Of a stretch of DNA of 64,000 nucleotides, positions 53,059 to 61,693 are shown in pieces. Source of the DNA: Candidatus Jettenia ecosi (GTDB lineage: Bacteria > Planctomycetota > Brocadiia > Brocadiales > Brocadiaceae); the NCBI GenBank assembly GCA_005524015.1, contig SULG01000001.1, forward strand, positions 1 through 64,000, given 5' to 3'. A program made the translations under genes and the position numbers. How positions within the stretch are numbered: the stretch's first letter is position 1; every line of letters starts with the position of its first letter. The notes beneath the pieces are model-generated. The model was not told where the DNA came from, did not search any database, and saw only the letters and a program-made list of their open reading frames with translations.

Positions 53059-53658
53059 TCAGGGACCTGTGTGATGATCATCGTTCCACAGACGTATCAC
53101 CGGATGTGAAAGATCGTGTTTATAACCCAGTGTGCTCAGGCTCGCCGTGCTTAGCAGGAAATATGCGCAGGAAACCGATGGCTCAAGTCCAAGCCAGCGA
53201 ACCGCAAGGACCCTGATAAAATGCCCGCTCGAAAAAATCAGCACATTCCCCTTAACCTTGCGCACTCTGCCTATCACCCGGTCAGCCCGTGCTGCGGCTT
53301 GAGCCGGTGATTCTCCTCCGGGACAGCCGTCACGGAAGACCAGCCAACCCGGGTGCCGGGCAAGTATTTCGGCGGTGAGGCAACCTTCATATTCGCCGTA
53401 GTTCCATTCGACCAGGTCCTGATCGATCTCTGCCACGGCTCCGAAACCTGCTAGTTCACAAGTCCGTGCAGCCCGCTGCAGCGGACTGGTAAACACCTTA
53501 GCAAAAGTTATTCCTTTTAGCCGTTCCCCAAGCCGGCGCGCATTCCGTTCGCCACGCTCGGTCAACGGCAAATCGGTAAGGCCCGTATGCTGCCCCGTCA
53601 AGCTCCAGGCCGTTTCACCGTGCCTGGCGAGATAAATGACCGGAAGCTCTTCGCTCAT
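53059..53658 (-). CDS. histidine phosphatase / phosphoglycerate-mutase-like protein
   Basis: A 199-residue histidine-phosphatase-superfamily protein. The catalytic motif IYLARHGETAWSLTGQHTGL with the RHG triad, VFTSPLQRAARTCELAG, LVEWNYGEYEG and the second His in NVLIFSSGHFIRVLAVRWLG are present. It could be a cofactor-dependent phosphoglycerate mutase-like enzyme or a sugar-phosphate phosphatase; a CobC-like role is less likely here because its gene neighbours are phosphoketolase and glycogen genes. It follows the phosphoketolase stop by 20 bp in the same operon and has TGAAGGAGATATG as ribosome-binding site. Confidence 0.88.
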   Translation of the reverse strand: MSEELPVIYLARHGETAWSLTGQHTGLTDLPLTERGERNARRLGERLKGITFAKVFTSPLQRAARTCELAGFGAVAEIDQDLVEWNYGEYEGCLTAEILARHPGWLVFRDGCPGGESPAQAAARADRVIGRVRKVKGNVLIFSSGHFIRVLAVRWLGLEPSVSCAYFLLSTASLSTLGYKHDLSHPVIRLWNDDHHTGP

Positions 53659-53678
53659 GATTTCATATCTCCTTCATC

Positions 53679-56084
53679 TTAATAGGGCCATTTCCACTGG
53701 TCGATTTCCGGCTTATCAATGCCGTGCTCATAGGCGTAGTTCTGGCACTCTATCTGCATATTGCGCAGTTTCTCTTTGACGTGAGCGCCTGCCACGTGCA
53801 GCGCCGGTACACGATCGATGACGTCGATGGCCAAGCTAAATCGATCGATCTGGTTCTGGATGGCCAGATCGAGCGGTGTATTGATGTTGCCTTTCTCTTT
53901 ATAACCGCGCACATGCAGATTCTTGTGATTGGTGCGGCGGTAGGTAAGGCGATGAATCAGCCACGGATAGCCGTGAAAGTTAAAAATAATGGGTTTATCA
54001 ACCGTGAACAGGCTGTCAAAGTCCTTGTCAGAGAGACCATGCGGGTGCTCGGTGGACGGGGTGAGCTTAAACAGGTTTACCACATTGACAAAGCGTATCT
54101 TAAGGTTGGGAAAATGTTCGCGCAGGAGCACCACCGCAGCCAGCGCCTCTTTGGTGGGGATATCGCCCGCAGATGCCATCACCACATCGGGTTCTGAACC
54201 TTCATCGTTACTTGCTTTTTGCCACAAGCCGATGCCCTTGGTGCAGTGCGCTATGGCCTCGTCCATGGTCATGTATTGAAGATGTTTCTGCTTATCGCAG
54301 ACGATGACGTTAATGTAGTCGGTACTCCTGAGGCAGTGATCGGCGACGCTGAGCAGACAGTTCACATCCGGCGGCAGGTAAATGCGGCACACATCCGGGC
54401 TTTTATTGCAGACCACATCCAAAAAACCCGGATCCTGGTGCGTGAAGCCGTTGTGGTCCTGGCGCCACACTGTCGAGGTGATAAGCAGATTGAGTGAAGA
54501 CACAGGCGAACGCCACGACAACTGGCGGCAAATAGCAAGCCATTTTGCATGCTGGTTAAACATCGAATCGATGACATGGACAAAGGCCTCGTAGGTGGAG
54601 AAAAATCCATGACGGCCCGAGAGCAGATATCCTTCCAGCCAGCCTTCCAGGGTGTGCTCTGAGAGCATTTCCAGAACACGGCCATCCGGCGCCAACTGCC
54701 CGCCATCTGCATCCTCCGGAAGATAACCGGCGAGCCACAACTTCTTACTGACTTCATAGATTGCATCGAGCCTGTTTGATGTATTTTCGTCAGGGCCGAA
54801 GACGCGGAAGTTTGTCATATTCTGACGCATGATATCACGCAGGAAGCAGCCAAGGGGCCGGGTATTCTCCGCCGTGCTTTGCCCCGGTTTGTCCACTTTG
54901 ATAGCGTAGTTACGGAAGTCCGGTATACGCAGCGGCTTTCGCAGCAGGCCGCCGTTGGCGTGAGGATTTGCACTCATGCGACGGGTGCCTTTGGGCGCCA
55001 GCGCCTTCAATTCGGGTATCAGCCGTCCGCGTGCATCGAATAATTCTTCGGGCTTATAGCTGCGCATCCACTCTTCCAACTGTTTCAAATGAGCAGAGTT
55101 GTTGTGCATACCCGACAGTGGCACCTGATGGGCTCGCCAGAATCCTTCGACCTTGTGGCCGTCCACTTCTTTGGGACCCGTCCAGCCCTTGGGGCTGCGC
55201 AGCACAATCATAGGCCAGCGTGCCCTGTCCGGCTTGCCGCTGCTGCGTGCTTCTCGTTGAATACGACGGATTTCCAGAATGCAATCCTCCAGTGTCGCGG
55301 CCATCTTCTGATGCATCTCCTCAGGCTCGCTGCCTTCTACAAAATGAGGTGTCCAGCCGTAGCCCTTGAAGAGGTCTTCAAGCTCCTCATGTGAAATGCG
55401 GGCCAGCAGCGTGGGATTATTGATTTTGTAACCATTGAGGTGCAGGATGGGCAATACCGCGCCGTCTCGGATCGGATTAATATACTTGTTGGAATGCCAC
55501 GAAGTTGCCAGAGGCCCTGTTTCCGATTCGCCATCGCCGACCACAACCGTTACCAGCAGGTCGGGATTGTCAAAAGCAGCACCAAAGGCATGTGAGACGC
55601 TGTAGCCCAGTTCGCCTCCCTCATGGATTGAACCCGGCGTTTCCGGCGTGCAATGGCTGCCGATGCCGCCGGGAAAGGAAAACTCCTTGAAAAACTCATA
55701 CATCCCTTCCTCGTCCTCTCCTTTGTTAGGATATACCTCCGAATACGTCCCTTCCAGATAAACCGGCGCAAGGACGCCCGGAGCGCCGTGGCCGGGGCCA
55801 GCCAGGAAGATGGCATCAATATCATACTTGTTGATCAGGCGATTCAGATGAATGTAGCTGAAGCTCAAACCGGGACTGGCGCCCCAGTGCCCCAGCAGAC
55901 GCTGCTTGATGTGTTCCGCTTTGAGCGGCTCACGCAGCAGCGGATTCGCCCGCAGATAAATCATGCCCACCGCCAGATAATTGCAGGCACGCCAGTAAGC
56001 GTCTATCTTGAGAAGTTCTTCACGTGACAGCCTATCGGCAGTCCTTGTTGTCTTAGATTTCTCTTTGGTCACTGCAGTTGCCAT
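53679..56084 (-). CDS. xfp: phosphoketolase (xylulose-5-P / fructose-6-P)
   Basis: An 801-residue thiamine-diphosphate enzyme cleaving xylulose-5-phosphate or fructose-6-phosphate to acetyl phosphate plus an aldose phosphate. Motifs: [60 protein letters not shown], the ThDP-binding [53 protein letters not shown] and [20 protein letters not shown]. The full length of about 800 residues fits the family. With Pgi and the acetate-kinase-like protein nearby it could form a phosphoketolase shunt from glycogen to acetate. GAAAGGGGG precedes ATG. Confidence 0.96.
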   Translation of the reverse strand: MATAVTKEKSKTTRTADRLSREELLKIDAYWRACNYLAVGMIYLRANPLLREPLKAEHIKQRLLGHWGASPGLSFSYIHLNRLINKYDIDAIFLAGPGHGAPGVLAPVYLEGTYSEVYPNKGEDEEGMYEFFKEFSFPGGIGSHCTPETPGSIHEGGELGYSVSHAFGAAFDNPDLLVTVVVGDGESETGPLATSWHSNKYINPIRDGAVLPILHLNGYKINNPTLLARISHEELEDLFKGYGWTPHFVEGSEPEEMHQKMAATLEDCILEIRRIQREARSSGKPDRARWPMIVLRSPKGWTGPKEVDGHKVEGFWRAHQVPLSGMHNNSAHLKQLEEWMRSYKPEELFDARGRLIPELKALAPKGTRRMSANPHANGGLLRKPLRIPDFRNYAIKVDKPGQSTAENTRPLGCFLRDIMRQNMTNFRVFGPDENTSNRLDAIYEVSKKLWLAGYLPEDADGGQLAPDGRVLEMLSEHTLEGWLEGYLLSGRHGFFSTYEAFVHVIDSMFNQHAKWLAICRQLSWRSPVSSLNLLITSTVWRQDHNGFTHQDPGFLDVVCNKSPDVCRIYLPPDVNCLLSVADHCLRSTDYINVIVCDKQKHLQYMTMDEAIAHCTKGIGLWQKASNDEGSEPDVVMASAGDIPTKEALAAVVLLREHFPNLKIRFVNVVNLFKLTPSTEHPHGLSDKDFDSLFTVDKPIIFNFHGYPWLIHRLTYRRTNHKNLHVRGYKEKGNINTPLDLAIQNQIDRFSLAIDVIDRVPALHVAGAHVKEKLRNMQIECQNYAYEHGIDKPEIDQWKWPY

Positions 56085-56144
56085 AATACCCCCTTTCTCT
56101 TTTGCGCTGTTTTTCCTTTTGATAGGTTACACCACGTCTATACA

Positions 56145-56501
56145 TTACTGAGGCGGCGGATAGTTTTCAAACCAGCCAAAAGTTCTTTTTACGGTCCATC
56201 GTTTCGGTAAGAATTTGATTTCTTGAGCATCGTCTGATCGTCTGCTTTTCCAGGTACCATCCCTTTCCCCGGTACTGAAATACTCATAAACAGTTTGCCA
56301 TTTCGGAAAGTTATGAAGTAGAAATCTCCTTGAACATCCTGTCTTTAAAATATAAAAGTCGGATTTGTTTGTGTTTTTATCTGTTTTGTCATAAGAGTAT
56401 ACAATGCAGCCATAAACTATGAGCAATATACTTGCCAAAGAGCAATATACTTGCCAAAAGATTTTTCCAGGAAAACTTATCATAAGAATAAAATAGTACA
56501 T
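56145..56501 (-). pseudogene. IS5-type transposase remnant with internal deletion
   Basis: In a 118-codon frame only two short parts look like protein: FPKWQTVYEYFSTGERDGTW (N-terminal DUF4096-type region of IS5/IS402 transposases) and LPKRWTVKRTFGWFENYPP (the C-terminal RRWVVERTFAWL-type region with the catalytic Glu). The catalytic core between them is missing. The first 55 codons (IFWQVYCSLASILLIVYGCI) probably lie outside the original gene. A dead remnant. Confidence 0.72.
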
Positions 56502-56839
56502 AACTATCAGATAATTAAAAACTTACAATAGGTGTTAATATATATTATTTATGAATAGTAGGTATTTTGTATTTTTGAGATAAGACAACTCACATTTTAT
56601 GTATGAATACAAATACAACCGATTACATGTTATCTCTTAAGAGGCAGAAAATAAATTTTTACGTCAAATTTTCTATGATCATAAAAGCATACAATAAGTA
56701 GAAAATTAACTACAGGCAGAGAGGGTAAATTCAGGGGAAAGAAGCATCTTATTAAAATTATTGTATCACGTTAATTCCTAAGCTAAACCACCCGCTTAGC
56801 GGGTGGTTTAGCTTAGGAATGAGAAAATATTTTTAATCC
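56502..56839. other. AT-rich intergenic stretch ending in a strong palindrome
   Basis: About 340 bp without a gene. The only structure noticed is the 47-bp palindrome at 56774-56820, annotated separately. Confidence 0.4.
56774..56820. repeat. perfect 22-bp stem palindrome, CCACCCGC-type hairpin
   Basis: ATTCCTAAGCTAAACCACCC and following GC pair perfectly over 22 bp with the inverse, around a TTA loop. Its tip (CCACCCGC-loop-GCGGGTGG) recurs at 59403-59421. It could be a bidirectional terminator, or a REP/IS200-IS605-type end hairpin. Confidence 0.85.
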
Positions 56840-57103
56840 ACGAAAGTTTTACTATGCTCCATGCCTGATACAGTGCCTCAGTTCTCTGCGAAAACGTGGA
56901 GGTCTCAGGATCTGGCTATTTCTTCTATTGCTGGAAATATTCAACCGTACCACGAGGTATTCTTAGCCGATCTGATCCTTAAACGGAATACTCTCTTATC
57001 CTCAATTAAAGAGGCCATTGAAGGCTATCAGCCCGATATCGTAGGACTCAGTGCCATGATCTTTCAGTTTAATACAGATGTTTTAAAAAGGGGGGGCAAG
57101 TAG
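56840..57103 (+). pseudogene. fragment of a B12-binding radical-SAM protein
   Basis: The frame reads KVLLCSMPDTVPQFSAKTW, SQDLAISSIAGNIQPYHEV, and QPDIVGLSAMIFQFNT, which resembles, from memory, the N-terminal cobalamin-binding region of B12-dependent radical-SAM proteins. The codon where ATG would be expected is ACG (56840), the first ATG in frame is 56861, and the protein ends after about 80 residues at KRGGK next to a G-run (57092-57098). The radical-SAM part is missing. Either a gene remnant or a diverged stand-alone domain; the former is more likely. Confidence 0.55.
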
Positions 57104-57126
57104 TATGTTGTACTTTTGTGATAAGT

Positions 57127-59124
57127 TTATGCTTTAGATTTCTCCTGTTTCTTGTGATATTCTCCTGTTGGAAGAATAAGTATAACCTTAGTAAATTCTC
57201 CCTCTACACTATCAATGGTAAGTTTGCCATTATGATTAACAATAATATTGTAACTAATACTTAAACCTAACCCTGTTCCTTTACTCGTGGGTTTTGTGGT
57301 AAAAAATGGATCCATTGTTTTATCTCTTATATGAGCAGGAATACCGATGCCATGATCATAGAAAGTAATCTTTACATAAAGGTGTTCATTCATGGTTATT
57401 TTCTCACATGAGACTTCAAGGATTTTATTCTCATGTATTCCTGGATATTTTTGGTTCAGGGCGTATCGGGCATTACTGATAAAATTCATGAAGACTTGTT
57501 GAATCTCATGAGGATTTACATATATTTCCGGTAAATCTTTAGGTATATCCAACTTTACCTTGATACCTTCTTGTCGCAATTGTGTCCCGGTAAGTATAAG
57601 GGTATCAGATAGTACTTCCTGTATATTGATTGTACTTCTTTCTTTTTTATCTCTATCCCGGGCGAAAGAAAGAAGTTTACTAACAATACTCGCTATGCGA
57701 TCCCCTTCTCTGATAATTCGGCTGGCAAGGTCTTTTTCTCTGCTTCCTTCACTGTTTTTATTCAATAAAATCTGTGCACAATTAATAACACCGGTTATAG
57801 GATTATTGATTTCGTGTGCCACACCTGCCGCTAATTCACCTAAGAGTGCTAAATGCCTCGATCGTTCTGCTTCCTTTTCCAAATTTATTTTTTCAGTAAT
57901 ATCTGAGAAAGAGCCTAATATACCAACACACTCACCATTCTCATTCTTTATAGGAACTTTAACGGTATGAATAATTAATTTTTGTCCATTTCTCTTATAT
58001 TCCTCTTCTATAGCCTCTATTTGTCCCGATTCCATAATCTTCCTGTCATCCGTTCTATATTTGTCAGCAAGTTCCTTAGGGAAAAAGTCATAATCTGTTT
58101 TTCCTATAACCTCTTCTGGCTTTCTATGTAAGTCCCTGGCGAAATGCTCATTACAGGCTATGTACACAGAATTTTTATCTTTGTAGAATATTCTTACAGG
58201 GAGATTATCAAGGAGAAACCGGTGCCTACGTTCACTTATACGCAGGTCTTTCTCTACTCTTGTACGCTCAATAATTTCCTGTTTCAGTTGCTCATTGAGC
58301 ATTTTTAGTTCTGCAGTACGTGCTTCTACTAATTCCTCAAGATGTTTACGATATTTTTCTAATTCTTCTTCTGCAAGTTTTTGCTGAGTAACGTTTAATC
58401 CATATAAATTGATATATGAAGTGCCGATCACTGGTACAATAGTAAAAGAGAATATTTGGTCTTTATACCTGACCTCAATATTCTCTTTTATTAATTTTGT
58501 ATGAAAGGTATCAGCAACAATTTGATGTAAGAAATCAGGTGCAGATTGCCCAATCTTGCAATTCCAATCTTGCAAAAGAGGCATACTGGACGGATTGGCA
58601 TAGAGGATGGTACCATCTTGTGTAACACGAAGTAGCGGATGTGGGTTCTCATCAGAAAACTTAGCCACATCCCCAAGTTCCCTTTGCATTTGTTTCTGTT
58701 TAGTGATATCCTTCCAAACAGAAACACCTCCAACGATTGTACCATTGGGATTTCTGATTGAGCAGGCATTAACGAGTATTATAATCTTTTCTCCACCAGG
58801 TCTGCAAATAATCCACTCTTCATTTATTACCGCCTCACCATTGTTGATAACACGAGGAAGCGGTAACTCTTCAACCCTGGCAGGCGTGATACCGTCTGCA
58901 TGCAGGATATTCAATTCTTTTACAGCATCTTTAAAAGAGATACCCTCAACAGTTTCTTGTGATCGTTCAAGCAATTTCGCTCCATATTTACTAATTTTAT
59001 AAATAGTAATATCTGATATATAAGCAACAACAATAGCGATAGAAATATTTTCTGTGACATACCCCATAAGGGCATCAAGTATCCAGCGCCCGTCTTTTAA
59101 TTTTTCGTTTATCTGTGCAATCAT
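57127..59124 (-). CDS. PAS-domain sensor histidine kinase
   Basis: A 665-residue cytosolic-looking histidine kinase. There are three PAS domains: about 30-145 (ending GGVSVWKDITKQKQMQRELG), about 155-250 (NPHPLLRVTQDGTILYANPS), and about 300-415 (RISERRHRFLLDNLPVRIFY, ending GILGSFSDITEKINLEKEAE). A coiled coil lies between the second and third. The phosphoacceptor is in LGELAAGVAHEINNPITGVI. The ATPase domain has NFISNARYALNQKY, FYDHGIGIPAHIRDKTMDPF and GTGLGLSISYNIIVNH. No transmembrane helix, and no response regulator gene adjacent, so its partner is unknown. It interrupts the carbon cassette. Confidence 0.92.
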   Translation of the reverse strand: MIAQINEKLKDGRWILDALMGYVTENISIAIVVAYISDITIYKISKYGAKLLERSQETVEGISFKDAVKELNILHADGITPARVEELPLPRVINNGEAVINEEWIICRPGGEKIIILVNACSIRNPNGTIVGGVSVWKDITKQKQMQRELGDVAKFSDENPHPLLRVTQDGTILYANPSSMPLLQDWNCKIGQSAPDFLHQIVADTFHTKLIKENIEVRYKDQIFSFTIVPVIGTSYINLYGLNVTQQKLAEEELEKYRKHLEELVEARTAELKMLNEQLKQEIIERTRVEKDLRISERRHRFLLDNLPVRIFYKDKNSVYIACNEHFARDLHRKPEEVIGKTDYDFFPKELADKYRTDDRKIMESGQIEAIEEEYKRNGQKLIIHTVKVPIKNENGECVGILGSFSDITEKINLEKEAERSRHLALLGELAAGVAHEINNPITGVINCAQILLNKNSEGSREKDLASRIIREGDRIASIVSKLLSFARDRDKKERSTINIQEVLSDTLILTGTQLRQEGIKVKLDIPKDLPEIYVNPHEIQQVFMNFISNARYALNQKYPGIHENKILEVSCEKITMNEHLYVKITFYDHGIGIPAHIRDKTMDPFFTTKPTSKGTGLGLSISYNIIVNHNGKLTIDSVEGEFTKVILILPTGEYHKKQEKSKA

Positions 59125-59269
59125 GTCTGCGCTGATTTGAGATAGTTTCTAAAAATAAAATAGGTAAAGTATCCTGAAGCAAAAGAAGTGCCATTAGATT
59201 TTTTGGAAGAGCAATTTTCTCGCAGGCTTTTCGTAAGAGTTATGTTTACTTGTTATTAATACCTTCTGT

Positions 59270-59331
59270 ATACATAATCAATTTGAAATTGCCATACTGC
59301 ATACATAATCAATTTGAAATTGCCATACTGC
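59270..59331. repeat. 31-bp tandem direct repeat, two units
   Basis: The unit ATACATAATCAATTTGAAAT plus TGCCATACTGC occurs twice in direct contact (59270-59300, 59301-59331) with no mismatch. It contains no hairpin. It may be a duplicated regulator site upstream of glgX, or a simple slippage duplication. Confidence 0.9.
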
Positions 59332-59402
59332 AGCCTGCTTTACATAATGTAAGTAATCCCTTAAGGGATACCGGTAACAATGCCCTTATAGGGCTAATCA
59401 AG

Positions 59403-59421
59403 CCACCCGCTATGCGGGTGG
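59403..59421. repeat. CCACCCGC hairpin
   Basis: CCACCCGC-TAT-GCGGGTGG, an 8-bp perfect stem with a 3-nt loop, the same tip as the palindrome at 56774-56820. It stands about 190 bp upstream of glgX. Confidence 0.8.
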
Positions 59422-59608
59422 TACTGACTTTTAACGTCAAATAAAAATTTAGATTACATATTCATTTTCATTTACATTCACAAACAAATAATTTGCAATC
59501 GTTAATGAAAGCTGTAAAATAAAAAATATTGATACTATAGGGCTTTTCCTCATACTTTTGAGGGAGATACGGTTCTCAATAGCCATGATACTGGAGAAAG
59601 GAGGACAC

Positions 59609-61684
59609 ATGGCGCACGCTGATACAACGAGTCGGAGTTCACCTCTCGGCGCAACTGTTCGCGAAGACGGCGTCAACTTCAGCGTTTTTTCCCGTAACGC
59701 TACAGGCATGGAACTGGTGTTCTTTGACCGCGAAGACGACAAAAAGCCGGCTCGCATTATTCAAATTGATCCCTGGTCCAGCCGCACCTATCATTACTGG
59801 CATGTCTTCGTGCCAGGCGTTCTGGCCGGACAACTTTACGGATATCGGGCACGCGGACCGTACAAACCTGACAGGGGGATGAGATTCGATCCCGCCAAAG
59901 TTCTTCTCGATCCCTATGGCCGCGGTGTTGTTGTTCCCGGGAATTACAGCCGGGAAGTTGCAAGCAAAGCAGGCGATAATACCGCTGTGGCAATGAAAAG
60001 TGTGGTGGTGGATACCGGAAAGTATGATTGGCAAGGAGACGTCCCGCTGAAACGGCCATCAGCGCGTACGATTATTTACGAGATGCATGTGCGGGGCTTT
60101 ACCCGCCATCCCAGTTCCGGCGTCTCCGAAAAGACACGAGGCACTTACGCCGGTTTGATTGAGAAGATTCCGTATCTTCAGGAACTCGGTGTTACTGCGG
60201 TCGAATTACTCCCGGTTTTCCAGTTCGATGCACAGGATTGCCCGCCGGGACTTGTCAACTACTGGGGCTATGCGCCAATATCTTTCTTTGCTCCGCATCA
60301 GGCATACAGCTCACGTCGTTATCCGCTTGGTCCGGCAGATGAATTTCGCGATATGGTCAAGGCGTTGCACCGTGCAGACATTGAGGTCATTCTCGATGTC
60401 GTGTTCAATCATACCGCTGAAGGCGACCAATCCGGGCCAACGCTGAGTTTCCGTGGATTGGACAACGGCATATACTACGTCCTCGAACACGATTGCTCTC
60501 ACTACGCCAATTACAGCGGCACGGGAAACACCCTCAACGCGAATCATCCTATCGTGCGCCGCATGATTGTGGATAGTCTCCGCTATTGGGTCGGGGAGAT
60601 GCACGTAGACGGTTTCCGCTTTGACCTTGCATCGATCCTTGCACGCGACGTGTCAGGGAACCTGATGCCAAACCCTCCGGTGCTCTGGGATATTGAGTCG
60701 GATCCGGTTCTTGCAGGTACAAAGCTCATCGCCGAGGCATGGGATGCTGCCGGCTTATATCAGGTGGGCAGTTTTGTTGGAGATAGCTGGAAAGAGTGGA
60801 ATGGACGATTTCGTGATGATGTGCGCAGCTTTTTCCTCGGACAGGATGGTTTCCTGAAGCGTTTTGCTGACCGGCTGGTGGGGAGTCCCCAAATATATGG
60901 TCATGAGAACCGCGAGGCGGAACAAAGTATCAACTTTGTGACCTGTCACGATGGTTTTACGCTCAATGACCTCGTCTCTTATAACAACAAACACAACGAA
61001 GCCAACGGCGAAGACAATCATGACGGCTCGAACGACAACCTAAGCTGGAACTGCGGCGTCGAGGGACCGTCGGATGATCCGGCAGTGGAACAACTGCGGA
61101 ACCGGCAGATAAAAAACTTTTTGACGGTTACGATGATATCGCTCGGCGTGCCCATGATTCTCATGGGCGACGAAGTGCGGCGTACCCAGAATGGCAATAA
61201 TAACGCCTATTGCTTAGACAACGATACCAGTTGGTTCGACTGGACGCTGGTTACAAAACATGCCGGTCTGCACCGGTTTGTGAAATTACTTATTGCACGA
61301 AGGCGACTGCGGGACATGGATCACGAACACCGGCGCTTAAGCCTGAACCAACTGATCAGTGAGGCCAACAAGGCATGGCACGGCACGAAACTTGGTCAGC
61401 CTGACTGGGGGAATCATTCGCACAGCGTGGCATTCACTGCAGAGATAAAAAAAGAAAAGCTGTTCTTCCATATAATCATGAACGCATACTGGGAACCTCT
61501 CGACTTCGAACTGCCGCCGGCAGAGAACGGGGAAAAGAACCCCTGGCGTCGATCGATAGACACTTCCCTCGATTCTCCAAATGATATCTCTGAATGGGAG
61601 ATATCTCCACCGGTTCCAAATCATTCCTATCGGGTTGCATCACGCTCTGTGGTCGTGCTATGGAGAAATTCATCCAACGGCTAA
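59609..61684 (+). CDS. glgX: glycogen debranching enzyme
   Basis: A 691-residue GH13 isoamylase-type enzyme hydrolysing alpha-1,6 branches of phosphorylase-trimmed glycogen. ATG 59609 was chosen for the GAGAAAGGAGGACAC upstream; the frame is open to 59558. An N-terminal CBM48 (SPLGATVREDGVNFSVFSRN) precedes the barrel: IIYEMHVRGFTRHPSSGVSE, EVILDVVFNHTAEGDQSGPT, the nucleophile in VDGFRFDLASILARD, the acid/base in LIAEAWDAAGLYQVGSF, and NFVTCHDGFTLNDLVSYN. GlgX is the functional partner of GlgP encoded 7 kb away. It is convergent with the acetate-kinase-like gene, 9 bp apart. Confidence 0.95.
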   Translation: MAHADTTSRSSPLGATVREDGVNFSVFSRNATGMELVFFDREDDKKPARIIQIDPWSSRTYHYWHVFVPGVLAGQLYGYRARGPYKPDRGMRFDPAKVLLDPYGRGVVVPGNYSREVASKAGDNTAVAMKSVVVDTGKYDWQGDVPLKRPSARTIIYEMHVRGFTRHPSSGVSEKTRGTYAGLIEKIPYLQELGVTAVELLPVFQFDAQDCPPGLVNYWGYAPISFFAPHQAYSSRRYPLGPADEFRDMVKALHRADIEVILDVVFNHTAEGDQSGPTLSFRGLDNGIYYVLEHDCSHYANYSGTGNTLNANHPIVRRMIVDSLRYWVGEMHVDGFRFDLASILARDVSGNLMPNPPVLWDIESDPVLAGTKLIAEAWDAAGLYQVGSFVGDSWKEWNGRFRDDVRSFFLGQDGFLKRFADRLVGSPQIYGHENREAEQSINFVTCHDGFTLNDLVSYNNKHNEANGEDNHDGSNDNLSWNCGVEGPSDDPAVEQLRNRQIKNFLTVTMISLGVPMILMGDEVRRTQNGNNNAYCLDNDTSWFDWTLVTKHAGLHRFVKLLIARRRLRDMDHEHRRLSLNQLISEANKAWHGTKLGQPDWGNHSHSVAFTAEIKKEKLFFHIIMNAYWEPLDFELPPAENGEKNPWRRSIDTSLDSPNDISEWEISPPVPNHSYRVASRSVVVLWRNSSNG

Positions 61685-61693
61685 CGTGATGTA

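Larger units (their letters stand above)
59125..59608. other. divergent intergenic region (kinase / glgX)
   Basis: About 480 bp that must hold promoters for both flanking genes. It contains a 31-bp tandem duplication (59270-59331) and a CCACCCGC hairpin (59403-59421). The glgX ribosome-binding site GAGAAAGGAGGAC lies at the right end. Confidence 0.5.

Noticed and set aside
53059-53658. assignment of the histidine phosphatase as CobC (alpha-ribazole phosphatase)
   Set aside because: The cbi genes are 35 kb away, and the immediate partner is phosphoketolase; the family alone cannot decide.
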